Assembly (NCBI GenBank): GCA_035236585.1
Contig: CP141139.1
Span: 23,266,990-23,330,989, forward strand
Direction of reading: 5' to 3'
DNA length: 64,000 bases
DNA from: Warburgia ugandensis
Lineage: Eukaryota; Streptophyta; Magnoliopsida; Canellales; Canellaceae
Shown: positions 1 to 11,650 of the stretch, piece by piece
Layout of the letters: each line of letters starts with the position of its first letter
Position numbering within the stretch: position 1 is the stretch's first letter
Position numbers and translations under genes: made by a program
Notes under the pieces: model-generated
The model's input: the letters and a program-made list of their open reading frames with translations, nothing else
Told to the model about the DNA's origin: nothing
Database searches by the model: none

Positions 1-387
1 GACAGTTATAAGATAACTTGAATAATCATGTGTGATGAATGATCTTAAAGAAGTGTATGTTGTGAATAAAGGCAAAATGCTTATGTTTCTATTAAGGGAA
101 AATGATCCTAGCACAAATTAAACATGCATGAAAAGATAAAAGCTTAGAGTTCTTAAATCCTTAGGAAGAGATAAGGCAATAATGATATTCATAGAAATCA
201 TGATAGACTATGATTCATCAACTATAATGAATTGACCATGTATACTAATTTCATAATGGTACAATATAAGAACTTATAATTTTTGCATGAGCACTTTGAA
301 AACAACATGAGGTTTGTTTAAGTATGTTATATTCTTAAAATGCATTGATTTATATAAATCATGAACTGCATCACAAAATAGTAAGAT
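1..387. other. AT-rich sequence, nothing recognised
   Basis: No convincing reading frame, RNA gene or repeat could be recognised here. The LINE-like sequence begins near the right edge of this stretch. Confidence 0.5.
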
Positions 388-2017
388 TTGTATCACCACA
401 TGGAATATAGGGACATTGACATGTAAGAGTCTGAAGTCAATAGATACGATAAAACTAGGAGAGTTAACATTGCTTGTATCTAAGAAATCAAGTGGAAAGG
501 AGCTAAAACTAGAGAATTGATGATTATAACCTCTGATACATAGGAAAGGATAGTAATAGAAATGTCGTAGGAATAGTGGTGGATAAAGAATTAAAGGATA
601 AGGTTGTAGATGTTAAAAGAACCAGTGATAGAATTGTAATAATAAAACTTCATCTAGGTGAGCAGATATAAATGTTATAAATGTATACACCCCACAAGTA
701 GGGTTAGAAGATATAATCAAGAGATACTTTTGGAAAGATATGGAGGGAGTCATGTAAGAAATTCCTAACATAGAGGCGATATTTATAAGAGTAGACTTAA
801 ATGGCCATGTGGGAAAAGAAAAGGAAGGATATGATATGATATGGTACATGGAGGAAGCTATCCTCGATTTTGATTTGGCATATAACCTAGCCCTTGCAAA
901 AACATTCTTTAAGAAGAAGGATGAACACTTAATAATCTTTAAAAGTGGACTCCGTAAAAGCCAAATAGATTTTTCTTTACTTAGAAATACCTAAAGATCA
1001 ATGTGTAAGGATTGTAAGGTGATACCGGTGAGAGTTTAACTTCACAACATAGGTTAATGGTTATGGATATCTACATTAAAAGATGGAAGAAAAGAAATGA
1101 ACTTAATAGGTATCCAAAAACTAAGTGGTGGATTCTGTAAGATTGCACCAAGGATCGACATTGAGTCCATACCTTTTCATGTTGGTTATGTATGAGTTAA
1201 CAAAACATTTGCATGAGGAGATTCTGTGGTACATGCTATTTGCAAATGATATAGTTTTAATTGGTGAGACAAGGGAGGGCACAAATATAAAGCTAAAGTT
1301 ATTTAGAGAAGTATTAGAACCTAAAGGATTTAAAATCAACCAAACTAAGACGGAGTATATGGAATGCAATTTTAGCAAGGAGAGAAGGGTGAGTAGAGCA
1401 CCAGTAAAGATTGATAACCAAGAAGTCCTGGTAAAAGACCACTTTCGGTACTTAGGTTCTATGATTCATGAGAGTAGAGAGATTGAGAGGCAGGTTACCT
1501 AGAGAATCCAAGCAGGTTGGAATAAATGGAGATGCACATCTGGAGTTTTCTATGATTAGTGGGTGATACTTAAACTAAAATAAAAATTATATGGGATGGT
1601 TATAAGGCCAACCATGCTCTATGGATCAGAGTGTTGGAAAGTTAAGGAATATCATGTTCATAGGGTGAGTGTATCAGAAATGAGGATATTGAGATGGATG
1701 AGTGGTAAGATAAGAAAGGTTAGAATTATGAAGGAAAACATTAGAGGAAATTTAGGGGTAACACTAATAGGTAATAAGATGAGGAAGATTAGACTTAGAT
1801 GGTTTGGACATGTCCAATGAAGACCAAAAATAGCACCAGTTAGAATGAGCGAGGCATTGCAAGTAGAAGGTTCTAAAAAGGCAAGGGCAAGGCCCAAAGT
1901 AGATAGAAATGGTGAGAAAAGTTTAAAAACTTAGGGACTAAATGAAGCCATGGGAATGGAGGAATATGATTCATGTGGCCAACTCCTAATTGGGATAAGG
2001 TTTTGATGATGATGATG
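388..2017 (+). mobile_element. RTE-clade LINE remnant (endonuclease and C-terminal RT parts)
   Basis: Decayed non-LTR retrotransposon. Between about 400 and 1090 the broken frames resemble the RTE apurinic-type endonuclease: a segment reading like 'MYTPQVGLEDIIKRYFW', then 'DLNGHVG' matching the usual 'DFNGHIG', then 'QIDFSLLRN' and 'CKDCKVIP'. From 1125 the frame resumes inside the reverse transcriptase (LHQGSTLSPYLF, then FANDIVLIGET, where the catalytic box is usually FADD and is here FAND). The C-terminal part at 1596-1820 carries 'MLYGSECW', 'EMRILRWMSGK' and 'RLRWFGHVQ', which are diagnostic of plant RTE elements. The central RT is missing, so the copy has an internal deletion as well as stops and frameshifts. 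The 3' end is the usual 'GGGATAAGGTTTTGATGATGATGATG'-like tail, here at 1992-2017, placing the element end near 2017. The 5' end is uncertain. Confidence 0.85.
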
Positions 2018-3093
2018 TGATATGGTTGTGACTAGAGGTTCTAGGAAGTGATAAGTTTTATATATTTGTTTTCAAAGTGAGGAAAAGTATTTGTGTTGTT
2101 TATCAGGTGTCTGAATGCATGCATCAAATACAATATGTTCAAAAAACATTATCCTTATATATATATATATATATGGATAATGTTTTTTAAAATGTTGTTT
2201 TCTTTACAAATCCCCCCACTGTACCTCATTTTCTTATGTTGTCCCCATTGACACTCTTCATCAAGTGGAATGAAAACCTCCTCCTCTAGTTCTTTAATTA
2301 ATATCTTATTGCCCTCTTGCCATACATTTGGAGTTTGTTAATGTTTGTGGCATGAAAAACATGATAAGAATAGTAAACCCTTGTTGGCATCCATGCATTT
2401 TTCTTGTTACTAATTGTGTGTAGCATATTGTGGATGATGTGGGTTTTGTCAATATAGATGTTGGGGTCAAGATCTTGGTTGGATGATCATGATTAACACA
2501 AAAGTTGTACAATTTTAGTGGAAACAACAATTGCTTGTGTAAGAGAAAGGGAGAGCTTCATGGTTTGTGACTCTTGTCCAAAATTAAGGTTTGATGAAAG
2601 AGTTGATCAGTTAGGCCCATAAGGTTATACAAACTCCAAATCATGAGGTAGTGCCTCTTAAAATTAACCTCATCTTGGCAGGGGATGTCAACATTGAAGC
2701 TTTAATATCTCTCTCCCCCTGAAAGTGTAGTGTGAGCTGAATACTAAGAGGTCGGTTATTGGTTAGATTGTCATGATTCGAACAAAAATCATACAATTTT
2801 AGTGGAAATAACATCTTCTTCCCAATTAAACCCTCATAAGAGAAAGGGATGCCTCATGGTTTGCTATTCCTATCCAAAATTAAGGCTCAATGACAATAGT
2901 AAGAAGATAGATTTTCATAAAATGGTTTCAAATGAGCTCTTTGATCATGTGCTAGTTTGTATCAGTGAGATGGAATACTATGTAACATTTAATATATGTA
3001 ATAAAAGGATGATCATGTGCTAGCTTGTATTAGTGAGTGGGATATTGTATGTAATCCAAAAAAATACTTGATTTGCTTGTTCTTATGTTTTTT

Positions 3094-3095
<2 letters not shown>
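2018..3095. other. Intergenic DNA with a diverged direct repeat
   Basis: No gene is supported. A (TA)n tract lies at 2154-2174. Two diverged copies of a ~120-bp segment occur at about 2477-2600 and 2756-2890; both share 'ACAATTTTAGTGGAAA', 'AAGAGAAAGGGA' and 'CCAAAATTAAGG'. A second short duplication sharing 'GATCATGTGCTAG' occurs at about 2943 and 3011. Origin unknown; decayed TE sequence is the simplest guess. Confidence 0.5.

Positions 3096-3158
<63 letters not shown>
3096..3158. repeat. (GT)n microsatellite
   Basis: About 63 bp of uninterrupted TG/GT dinucleotides. Confidence 0.97.
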
Positions 3159-3161
<3 letters not shown>

Positions 3162-3419
3162 GCATGATTGAACATTGAATTGTATGAAAAGTAGGTTCCC
3201 TTCTTAATAAGGATTTTTAAAATTAGAAAAAATTAATTTTTAAAGTGAAAAGCAAAAAATCTACTTTGAAAATAGTTTTTAGTTAAAATAGAAAATTAAC
3301 TTTAAAAATGGTTATAAAAGTAAGAGTAATTGTCATTTTTTTATTTTTTACTTTAAAAATCCTACTATATATGAACCAAAATTTTGCATACCACCATTTT
3401 GTCTTGTGTCTTCCATAAG

Positions 3420-3574
<155 letters not shown>

Positions 3575-3701
3575 GGCTGTAATTAGTTGGCGATGTGCAT
3601 ATGTCTCTTTCTCTGGCATCGCTAGCCAGTCACGCTTCTCTCTCTATTGCTAAATGTCATCGACACGCTGTGCGCGTCATTCTCTCTCTCTAACTAGCAA
3701 T

Positions 3702-6271
3702 TGTTGAATATTGGAGTCTATTATTGTATAAATTACCCTAATTTAGCATGACTTTTGACATATTATTTAAGAATTTATATGAAAAATATATCATTTGAAA
3801 ATTTTATAATCTAACCTTAATTGGTAAATTTTCAAGGTTATATGATGATCTGAGGTAAGTATGTGTAAAATCAAATGTTGTATAATACTAATCAAGGTTA
3901 GTTTCTTTGTTTTGTAGGTGGTAGATCAAGATCCATGCAGTTAGATCAAGCCAATCAACATCCTAGATCTCCAATCAAGCTTAGATTACAATGGATAGCT
4001 TAGATCAATTTAGATCAAAATCAAGAAGTTAGGACTCTAGTTCAATCCTCAAGCAACAAATTCAAACCACGAGCACAAGAGAATTGTGAATGCTAAGGAT
4101 TTTATGTTTAATGATGGAAAGTGAAAATTATGAAGAAAGAGGAAATAGTTTCCTAATAGGAAACTAAGTTAAAAATTAGGAAATTTAGTTCATTAAGAAT
4201 TCTTTGGAGAAAAGGAAAGACAATATAGAAGGAAATTACTAAAAATTGAATTCAAACAGACTTCCCATCATTTATAAATACCAAATAGAAGATGACGTTA
4301 ACAAACCTTGAATATTCGGAGAAAAATAGAGATTGAAGAAGACGAATAGTGCACGTACATGTTGGTGAATAGGAGTACTTTGCTCGTTGGTTCCTGGTTC
4401 AATATTCAATAAAAATCTCTAAATTTTGGTTCATTGGATAAAAGGCATCAAGGAGAAGAAGACCTCAGGAGTTTGATTTTCAATTTTCATTCCAAATATT
4501 GTAACTTGAATTGATTAAAGTTAGACTTGCTACTATTTGCATGAACAGTAATAGTGAGTTACTTCAAGTTTTACACCTTTAGTTTAGTTTTTTTTTTATG
4601 AGTTTTTGAATAATCTAATCCTTTGCTTATGTTTATATTTTAGTTAGAAAGGGTTTCACATAATTTTTTTAAATATTTAGTGGTTATATTTGTTTAATTT
4701 TATGAAATAATCTTGAAAGATATTGTTGTGCAGGTTGAAATCTAATTATATAATTGAATTTATTGATATCAAATTATTCTAAGTTCTTAGTTACATTGAA
4801 AATTTCTATCAGAAAGTAGAAGAAATCAGTGGCCAAATTTAGTGAAATCTCCATGGATTCTAACTATTTGTGGATTGTAAATAGAGATTGGACTAATTGT
4901 GGATTGTGAATAGAGATAAGATAACTACTTAGCTAGTGTCACACGTTCGCGATGGTGCATGATTGTCTCAGTTATCCATGCTTGTCTAGTAACACTCTCT
5001 CACTTGCAGACACAGTAAGAGGTGTTGCTTTGGTATTTTAATTTAAAAAATTAAGAAGATTCATGAATTGGATCAGATGCATGAGACATTAGAGAATGCT
5101 ATGGATGATCTTAAAAATATAAAATTCTAAGCCACATTAATCTCAAATTCTTTCCTTAGTCTAGATCATCAAATTTTGAAATATATACATAATCCAACCA
5201 TTGAATCTTTAATCACAAACCTAAGGAATGGATTGATAAAGTTTGGTTGACTTGGTTGTGACCAGAATTTAAGAATTTTTTAATGATCAAGCTAGGGAAG
5301 TAGATTTTAATTGATATTTCATTTAATTTTTTGTCTTTTATATTTTTATTAATTCAACAGATCTAAAGATTTTAGTTAATTGTTATTCAATTCCTATAAT
5401 TTTTGTTAATTTATAGAAAATTAAATTTTACTTAAACTCCATTCTTTTTAAGTGGAATTCCTGTGACGTTGACTTATACTTGCACAAGCTATACTATAAT
5501 AGCTTGTGCACTTATGGTAAACTATCAACAATTTTTTTGGCACCATTGCTGAGGAGCCGTAATGGAGTTTTCATAAAATTTAATATAAAAAATCCAAAAA
5601 TTAAAAATTAATTATTTTTTTTAGAATTATTGTTTTGAATTTCAGGCATTTTTAGGTGCAATTTTAATTTTTTCTAGTGCATAATCACTTTATTTCCTAA
5701 ATTTAGTACTTATTGCTATTTTTATTTTGCAGGAAGTTGAAAAAGGAGGAATTCAAGGAGGATCTCAATTAGGATAGTCCAGATATTTCTTTTTGAGTGA
5801 ATTTTAGTGAGGGCGTATTTTATTTTTTATGAATCACAATTTATTTAAAATGGATTGTAATAATATAAGTGAAGGGTTGACCATGATAACTTTGAAGTGG
5901 GGCTGGAATGTAAATGGTCCCACCCTTGTACGAGAAGATCTTATCCAGGAGTTCACTATGACTAGTCCTAACTCCTTAAAAATTTTAAATTATGATTTTC
6001 ATATTTATAAATAACTTTGCATTATTTGATAGTATAATTGTATATGAAAAGCATAGTTTATATCGGCTACATTTTAGGGTCTGCATTAGCTTATTGTTTT
6101 TAATTGCATTTTAGGGCATATTTATCATTTTAAGGCAATTTATATGTTAATCAAACTACTATGGAGTACGAAAATTGATTAGTAAGGGAACTTGACCCCA
6201 CAAGATCAAGGGCAAATTTCATCACCACCTCTTTGCCCACCTAAGATAATCACCATAAGCTTATAACCTAG
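3702..6271 (+). mobile_element. Athila-like Gypsy fossil: one LTR plus leader
   Basis: Fossil LTR retrotransposon fragment. The LTR runs about 3702-5530 (starts TGTTGAATATTGG, ends CTATCAACA). It is followed by 'TTTGGCACCATTGCTGAGG', a degenerate primer-binding site of the tRNA-Asp type used by Athila/Tat elements. The leader (5531-6271) is recognisably the same as the leader after the left LTR of the large Athila element at 39461 (for example 'GCATAATCACT', 'TTGCTATTTTTA' and the stretch ending 'CCTAAGATAATCACCATA'). No coding part remains: a CACTA transposon starts at 6272 and the rest was not found beyond it. The LTR is shorter than those of the 39-57 kb element (1.83 versus 2.08 kb), so it is probably a sister subfamily. 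Confidence 0.75.
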
Positions 6272-6800
6272 CACTACTACGGTGATGGGTTTATAAGATA
6301 GTTAAAAATGGCAATAAAAGATGGTTACCATACCGTCTTATACCTAGATGTCTTATAAAATGAAATGCCATATAATACGGTAATATGAACTGTCTTATAT
6401 TAAAGATATTATAAGACAGGTTAGAATAACCGTTTTATATAGGTTAACTTATAAAAAACGGTTTCCAAAAATTCATCTTATAAACATGAACAAATATAGG
6501 ATGGTTTCTAAATAACCATCATATATATGTTTCTAATAAAGGATAGGTATCCAATAATCATCCTATAAAACTATATAATAAAGGATGGTTATTGAAAAAA
6601 CATCCTATATAGGTTAGGATATAGGATGGTTATTGAAAAACCAGTCTTATATAGGTCACTATATAGGATGGTTATTCAAAAACTAGTCTTATATAGGTCA
6701 CTATATAGGATGGTTATTCAAAAACCATCATATATAGTTCTGTATAGAAAATGATTTTAAAAAATATGTAGGATGGTTTTTCAATAAATAAAAAACCAAC
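6272..6800. repeat. CACTA subterminal repeat region
   Basis: A cluster of short, partly palindromic motifs built on GGATGGTT and AACCATCC, spaced roughly 30-70 bp apart (clear around 6540-6790). In En/Spm elements such motifs are transposase-binding sites; that role is inferred from the family. Confidence 0.75.
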
Positions 6801-6849
6801 CTATATGTGAATGAAGGGTATGTTTATCAATTATCCAATGATTATAATG

Positions 6850-7580
6850 AATGAAATAAAAGTCAAACTTACTTATTGATTAATTCCATCAACAAGCCTC
6901 GAATGTGTACTCCATAAGAATAAAAAAGCAAAGCAATTCCTCTATGCACATCCAAAGCTAGCAGCATCCAATGAGACCTATATACATAATCAATCAATTA
7001 AAACTTGACAAACTTAACTTATATACATATTATGTTTTATGTGGAATGCTAGCAAGACATGTAATAACTTACCCCCTATTGTATGGAATCAGTAAGGCCT
7101 GCCCCTTATCACAACCTAAGAACCCAAGTATGATATCTTCTATTTGTTTCTCCTTGGACAAATGTTCATTTGGGCCAGAGACAACACTAGGGTCAAGGAA
7201 TTTGTAAACATCCTTGACCTCTAATCTTTGTAATTTATCATGCAAAGACTTGCATAAACTAAATGTCAAATACTTATGTTGTCCTATTAATAAGTATGTC
7301 AATTTGATTCTTAATAGAGTACTTACAAGACTTACCTGATGTAGACAATGATGTGTGTGTAGTTTAGCTCAGCCATATTACATATGGCTAAGAGGTCCTC
7401 TTTCATGATTGGAACCTCCACAGCCTCGTGTGCAAGCACACCAACTTCTACCCTTACAGAGCTGATTTTGATATCTTCATTGATCAATCTGTATAGTCCC
7501 CTTAGGAATGGAGGTGTGTTGGATGGAACCTGCACATGATCTCTATGCTGTAGATGTAATTTTCCATAAATTAGTAAAGA

Positions 7581-7612
<32 letters not shown>

Positions 7613-8567
7613 GAAGAGTCAAAGAGATTCAATTTTATACTAAAAATAGATAAATACCTAGGATGGGGCAATTTGTACGCCTGCATTTGTTGCCGAGGAG
7701 GAGGTCAACCTCAATGACCCCTTGTGCATCTTGTGCTTAACATTACAATGGTATTTAAAAATTTAAGTCATGCGTTAAAATTATTGTTGAACACATTGCT
7801 GTGATACCATATACATACCTTGGAAATAATTGTTTTGATATACCTCTCTGGCCAATCTACGTGATATCTAATTGCATCCCCAATAGTGTGGATATCATCT
7901 ACTTCAATAGGAAATGGTAGAGGGCATCTGGTTGGAGGGCCGCAGTAATGCACACACACTTAGTGTGTGGATGCATCAACTTCTCGGGAAGCATGACAGA
8001 AAATGCCTCATGCAGTGTAGCCACAATAATGTAGCTCTCAACTGTATGAAGTTGCAGCATGCACTGACCCACTTGTAAATCAGACATCACTTATACATAA
8101 GAATAAATGAAGATTACTAAGACATGAAAAAGAAAAAAGGTAAGCATGTCAACAAATACCTCCTTGATTGGGCATCTCCTTCAAACTGTTGTTCGTCCAT
8201 CTCCTCATTAGATGGAGGAGTGCAACTATTGTAAGATGAAGGTCAAGGGGGAACGTCTAGACTTGGACCTTCGAAACCCCAAGGGTCCTTGTAGAAATCA
8301 TTCCTTACCTTCGTATATAGCTCATGCAACATATTCTCCTTCCATGCTTCCACATCCTCTATTGGTGGATTTCTTCTAGTTTGGAAGAATTCGGAAGGAA
8401 CCACATTGCGCCCTTAGCCCCTTACTTGGCCAAGGTGCTCCTCTTTGTTGCCCATAGCCACATACAAGATATCCCCCTTTGAAGCAGCGCTGCTCAAAGT
8501 TGTTGTAGTGCCACTTTCCTAGGTCAACTCTTCTTACACATGCAATTAATAGAACACTGATTTTCAA

Positions 8568-8598
<31 letters not shown>

Positions 8599-9640
8599 AG
8601 GAGATGCAAAAAATAGACAAGTAAAACCACTTACAATTCTTGATGCAATGAAGACAACATTTTCATCAATAAAGGTCCGGGATTTACACCCTTTTGAATG
8701 CGACATTTTCTAAAGAAGCGCACGATTGATGGGATCTATGGTCCCAACCTTCTCTTGTTATTAAGAGAGACATTACTTTACAGTTAATGAAAAAGAATTT
8801 AGGTATAGTTACATAGAATTGAACTATCAAATATACTTACTTCTTGTTCTTCTAACAGTGTGTAACTAATCCTAGATAGGTGGTGTTGTATATGATTGGT
8901 CGCATGCACCATTTGTCCTTTGTCCTTTGACATGCTTTGCCTACATATAAAAGGAACATGTAATAAAGCACAATGGACTTGAAAAATAGACAAGTCAAGC
9001 TTTTGGCTACTTTGTAATTACCTTAAAATCTAAAGACAGGCAGGTCTGTACAAATTCATTCCATGCATCTTGGTCAATGATGCTAGAATACAACTTAGGG
9101 ACTGTGTAGAGTGTAGATGGATCATTAGCATTTAGAAGTATGCACTTCCTTGTTAGATCACTCTTCCATTTCCTCCATTGTTCACCACCCCTTGTAGAGC
9201 ATTATTTTATGCTCATTGGGACATAGAAAGTAGACTACAAAGTAAAAAAAAAAAAAAAAAAAGTCTATCAAAACTAAAACAAGATAAGGTACATAGTATG
9301 TTGTATGTAGCAAGCATTTGCAAACCTTCACCATCTCCCATATTGCATCCTTTATTGATGGTGACACATGTCTCAAATTAGTAATTGAGACTGGCACCAT
9401 GCTTCGGACAGTGCAGCAAACAAAACTAGTATAAGAATGTGCACTGCCACCTATTGCCTGCCCTTTACTATTGACATGTACAGTCTCTCTTATTCCCTTT
9501 TACTTTCTCTTAATAATATGCTCCATTTTTGTTGGCCATTTGCTCGTTCTCTTAATGGGCATACTTGTGCTGCATTGTTCTTCATGATGCTCACTCTCTT
9601 CATGTTCCATTTTGCCAGCACAAGTGAAAATAATACATTT
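6850..9640 (-). pseudogene. Decayed CACTA transposase-type gene (Transposase_24 and Ulp1-like parts)
   Basis: Read on the - strand, N-terminal side at high coordinates. Near 9390-9340 the frame reads like 'VPVSITNLRHVSPSIKDAIW', matching the 'VPISxxDWRxVPxxxKExxW' signature of plant En/Spm proteins. At 9180-9010 comes a segment starting 'GGEQWRKWKSDLTRKC', and at 8993-8850 one ending 'RISYTLLEEQE'; both fit the Ptta/En/Spm transposase domain. Around 7930-7840 is 'PLPFPIEVDDIHTIGDA', the central block of these proteins. At 7302-7069 and 6985-6850 come 'YKFLDPSVVSG', 'ALLIPYNRG' and 'HWMLLALDV', typical of the C-terminal Ulp1-like cysteine protease domain. The coding blocks are separated by possible introns and AT microsatellites. 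The reading frame is broken in several places, so it is called a pseudogene. Confidence 0.75.
7580..7612. repeat. (AC)n(AT)n microsatellite
   Basis: Compound dinucleotide tract within the CACTA element. Similar AT tracts lie at about 8566-8594 and 9653-9671. Confidence 0.9.
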
Positions 9641-9689
9641 AGAATATAACAACATATATATATATATATATATTGGTTTAGAAAAGACC

Positions 9690-11060
9690 ACCATCTAGGT
9701 GCATAGATGATCATAATCAAGTATTTAGAAGCATTAAAGAAGCCCAAAATCAGCATCATATACAGTAAAAAATGCATGATAAAAACACATATTCAAGCAA
9801 TATTTCGCATGCCTTGATGAATGAAACATCAAAATCTAAAGCTTGGGTCTTCTTAAACTCAATGGAGGTTATCTAGAATGATCACATTCTAGCATTTACA
9901 AGCATTATAAAAGCCCAAAGTTAGCATCATATATAGTAGAAAATACATAGTAAAAATGCATTTACAAGAATGACCATTGTTGAATGAAACATGCATTGTT
10001 GAATGAAACATAAAAAATCTAAGACATGGGTCTTCTTAAACTCAATGGAGGCTATCTAGAATGACCATAATCCAGCATTTACAAGCATTATGGAAGCCCA
10101 TAATCAGCATTGAATATAGTAGAAAATGCATGGTAAACATGAGTTTACAAGCTACATTTTGCATGCCTTGTTGAAGGAAACATCAATATCTAAGACATGG
10201 GTCAATGTAGGATATTTATAATGATCATAATCTAGTATTTACAAGCATTATAGAAGCCCAAAATCAGCATCATATGTAGTAGAAGACATATGGTAAAAAT
10301 GCATTTACAAGCTGCATTTTGCATGCCTTGTTGAATGAAACATCAAAATCTAAGGCATGGATCTTCTTAAACTCAATGGAGGTTATTTAGAATGATCATA
10401 ATCCAACATTTACAAGCATTATAGAAGCCCAAAATCAGCATCATATACAGTAGAAAATGCATGGTAAAAATGCATTTACAAAGCTACATTTTGCATCCCT
10501 TGTTGAATGAAACATCAAAATCTAAGACATGGGTCTTATTAAACTCAATGTAGGCTATCTAGCATGATCATAATCCAGCATTTACAAGCATTACAAAAGC
10601 CCAAAATCAACATCGTATACAGTAGAAAATGCATGGTAAAAATGCATTTACAAGCTACATTTTGCATGCCTTGTTGAATGAAACATCAAAATCTAAGACA
10701 TGAGTCTTCTTAAACTCAGTAGAGGCTATCTAGAATGATCACAATCCAACATTTACAAGCATTGCAGAAGCCCAAAATTAGCATTGTATATAGTAGAAAA
10801 TACTTGGTAAAAACTCATTTACAAGCTAAATTTTGCATGCCGTGTTGAATGAAACATCAAAATCTGAGACATGAGTCTTCTTAAACTCAATGGAGGCTAT
10901 TTAGAATGATTATAATCCAGCATTTACAAGCATTACAGAAGCACGAAATCAGCATCATATGCAGTAGAAAAGCACATGCTAAAAATACATTTACAAGCTG
11001 CGTTTTGCATGCCTTGTTGAATGAAATATCAAAATCTAAGACATGAGTCTTCTTAACTTG
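9690..11060. repeat. ~171-bp tandem repeat array, about 8 diverged copies
   Basis: The block 'TCTTCTTAAACTCAATGGAGG' or a close variant recurs at 9848, 10031, 10362, 10534, 10705, 10876 and 11048; a copy near 10200 lacks part of it. Spacing is 171-172 bp for the later copies and 183 bp for the first. Other shared blocks are 'CATTTACAAGCATTA', 'GAAGCCCAAAATCAGCATC' and 'TTGAATGAAACATCAAAATC'. No unit is coding. It lies directly upstream of the CACTA gene and may belong to that element, or may be a small independent satellite. Confidence 0.9.
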
Positions 11061-11062
11061 AT

Positions 11063-11455
11063 AAAGATCAACCTCAAGTCCTCCATGGCTTCCTCATATT
11101 TCATTTATCATGTCATTGTCTTTGTTTACTTTGAAGTTGAATCCTATAATAGCTTTCCTCTTATATTTTTCTTAGTTGATATGTATGTGTGTGTCTTTTT
11201 GCAGCAAAATATGGCATTGGTATTGCATAGTGAGTGATAGAAGAAGGTAAAATTATTTAGAATGAAAAAGTAAAGATCAACTCTAAATGCTCCATGCCTT
11301 TCTCCTATATCATTTACCATTTCATTGTGTTTGTTTGCTTTAAAGTGGAATCCTTTAATAGCTTTTCTATTGTATTTTTCTTTGTCGCTATTTTCTTTAT
11401 CTTTTTGCCATAAAATATGGCTGCTGGTATGGAATAAGGAGCGAAAGAAGAAAGA
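11063..11455. repeat. 209-bp tandem duplication
   Basis: Two diverged copies starting at 11063 and 11272 ('AAAGATCAAC...CTCCATG'). They share 'TTTGTTTACTTT'-like and 'GCAAAATATGGC'-like blocks. It follows the 171-bp array without a gap. Confidence 0.8.
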
Positions 11456-11650
11456 AAAGGAAGAGACATAAGAAAGGATGGAAAGAATGATTCGTATATA
11501 AAGAGATAAAGAAAATAGAAGAATAGAGAGTAAATTGGAGAGTAAATAAGAAGTGCATCTTGCTAGATTCGATTTTCAAAATTGCTAGAAATAAAATAGA
11601 AAATTGGAGAGCTAATAAAAAGTAATGTTCAATTATCAAAAGTACTTATG

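Larger units (their letters stand above)
6272..9640 (-). mobile_element. CACTA (En/Spm) DNA transposon, one end recognised
   Basis: The recognisable end is the terminal CACTACTACGG at 6272, preceded by TAG, a possible 3-bp target duplication. The adjoining ~500 bp holds many copies of a subterminal motif related to 'AGGATGGTTATTCAAAAACC', in both orientations, as expected for CACTA subterminal repeats. A decayed transposase-type gene follows on the - strand. The matching opposite terminus (ending GTAGTG) could not be found by eye between 9.6 and 15.9 kb, so the element is either truncated or interrupted by the repeat arrays. It landed in the leader of an Athila-like element. Confidence 0.8.

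Noticed and set aside
9690-11060. CRISPR-like array
   Set aside because: Whole 171-bp units are repeated in tandem without unique spacers, and the DNA is clearly plant nuclear.
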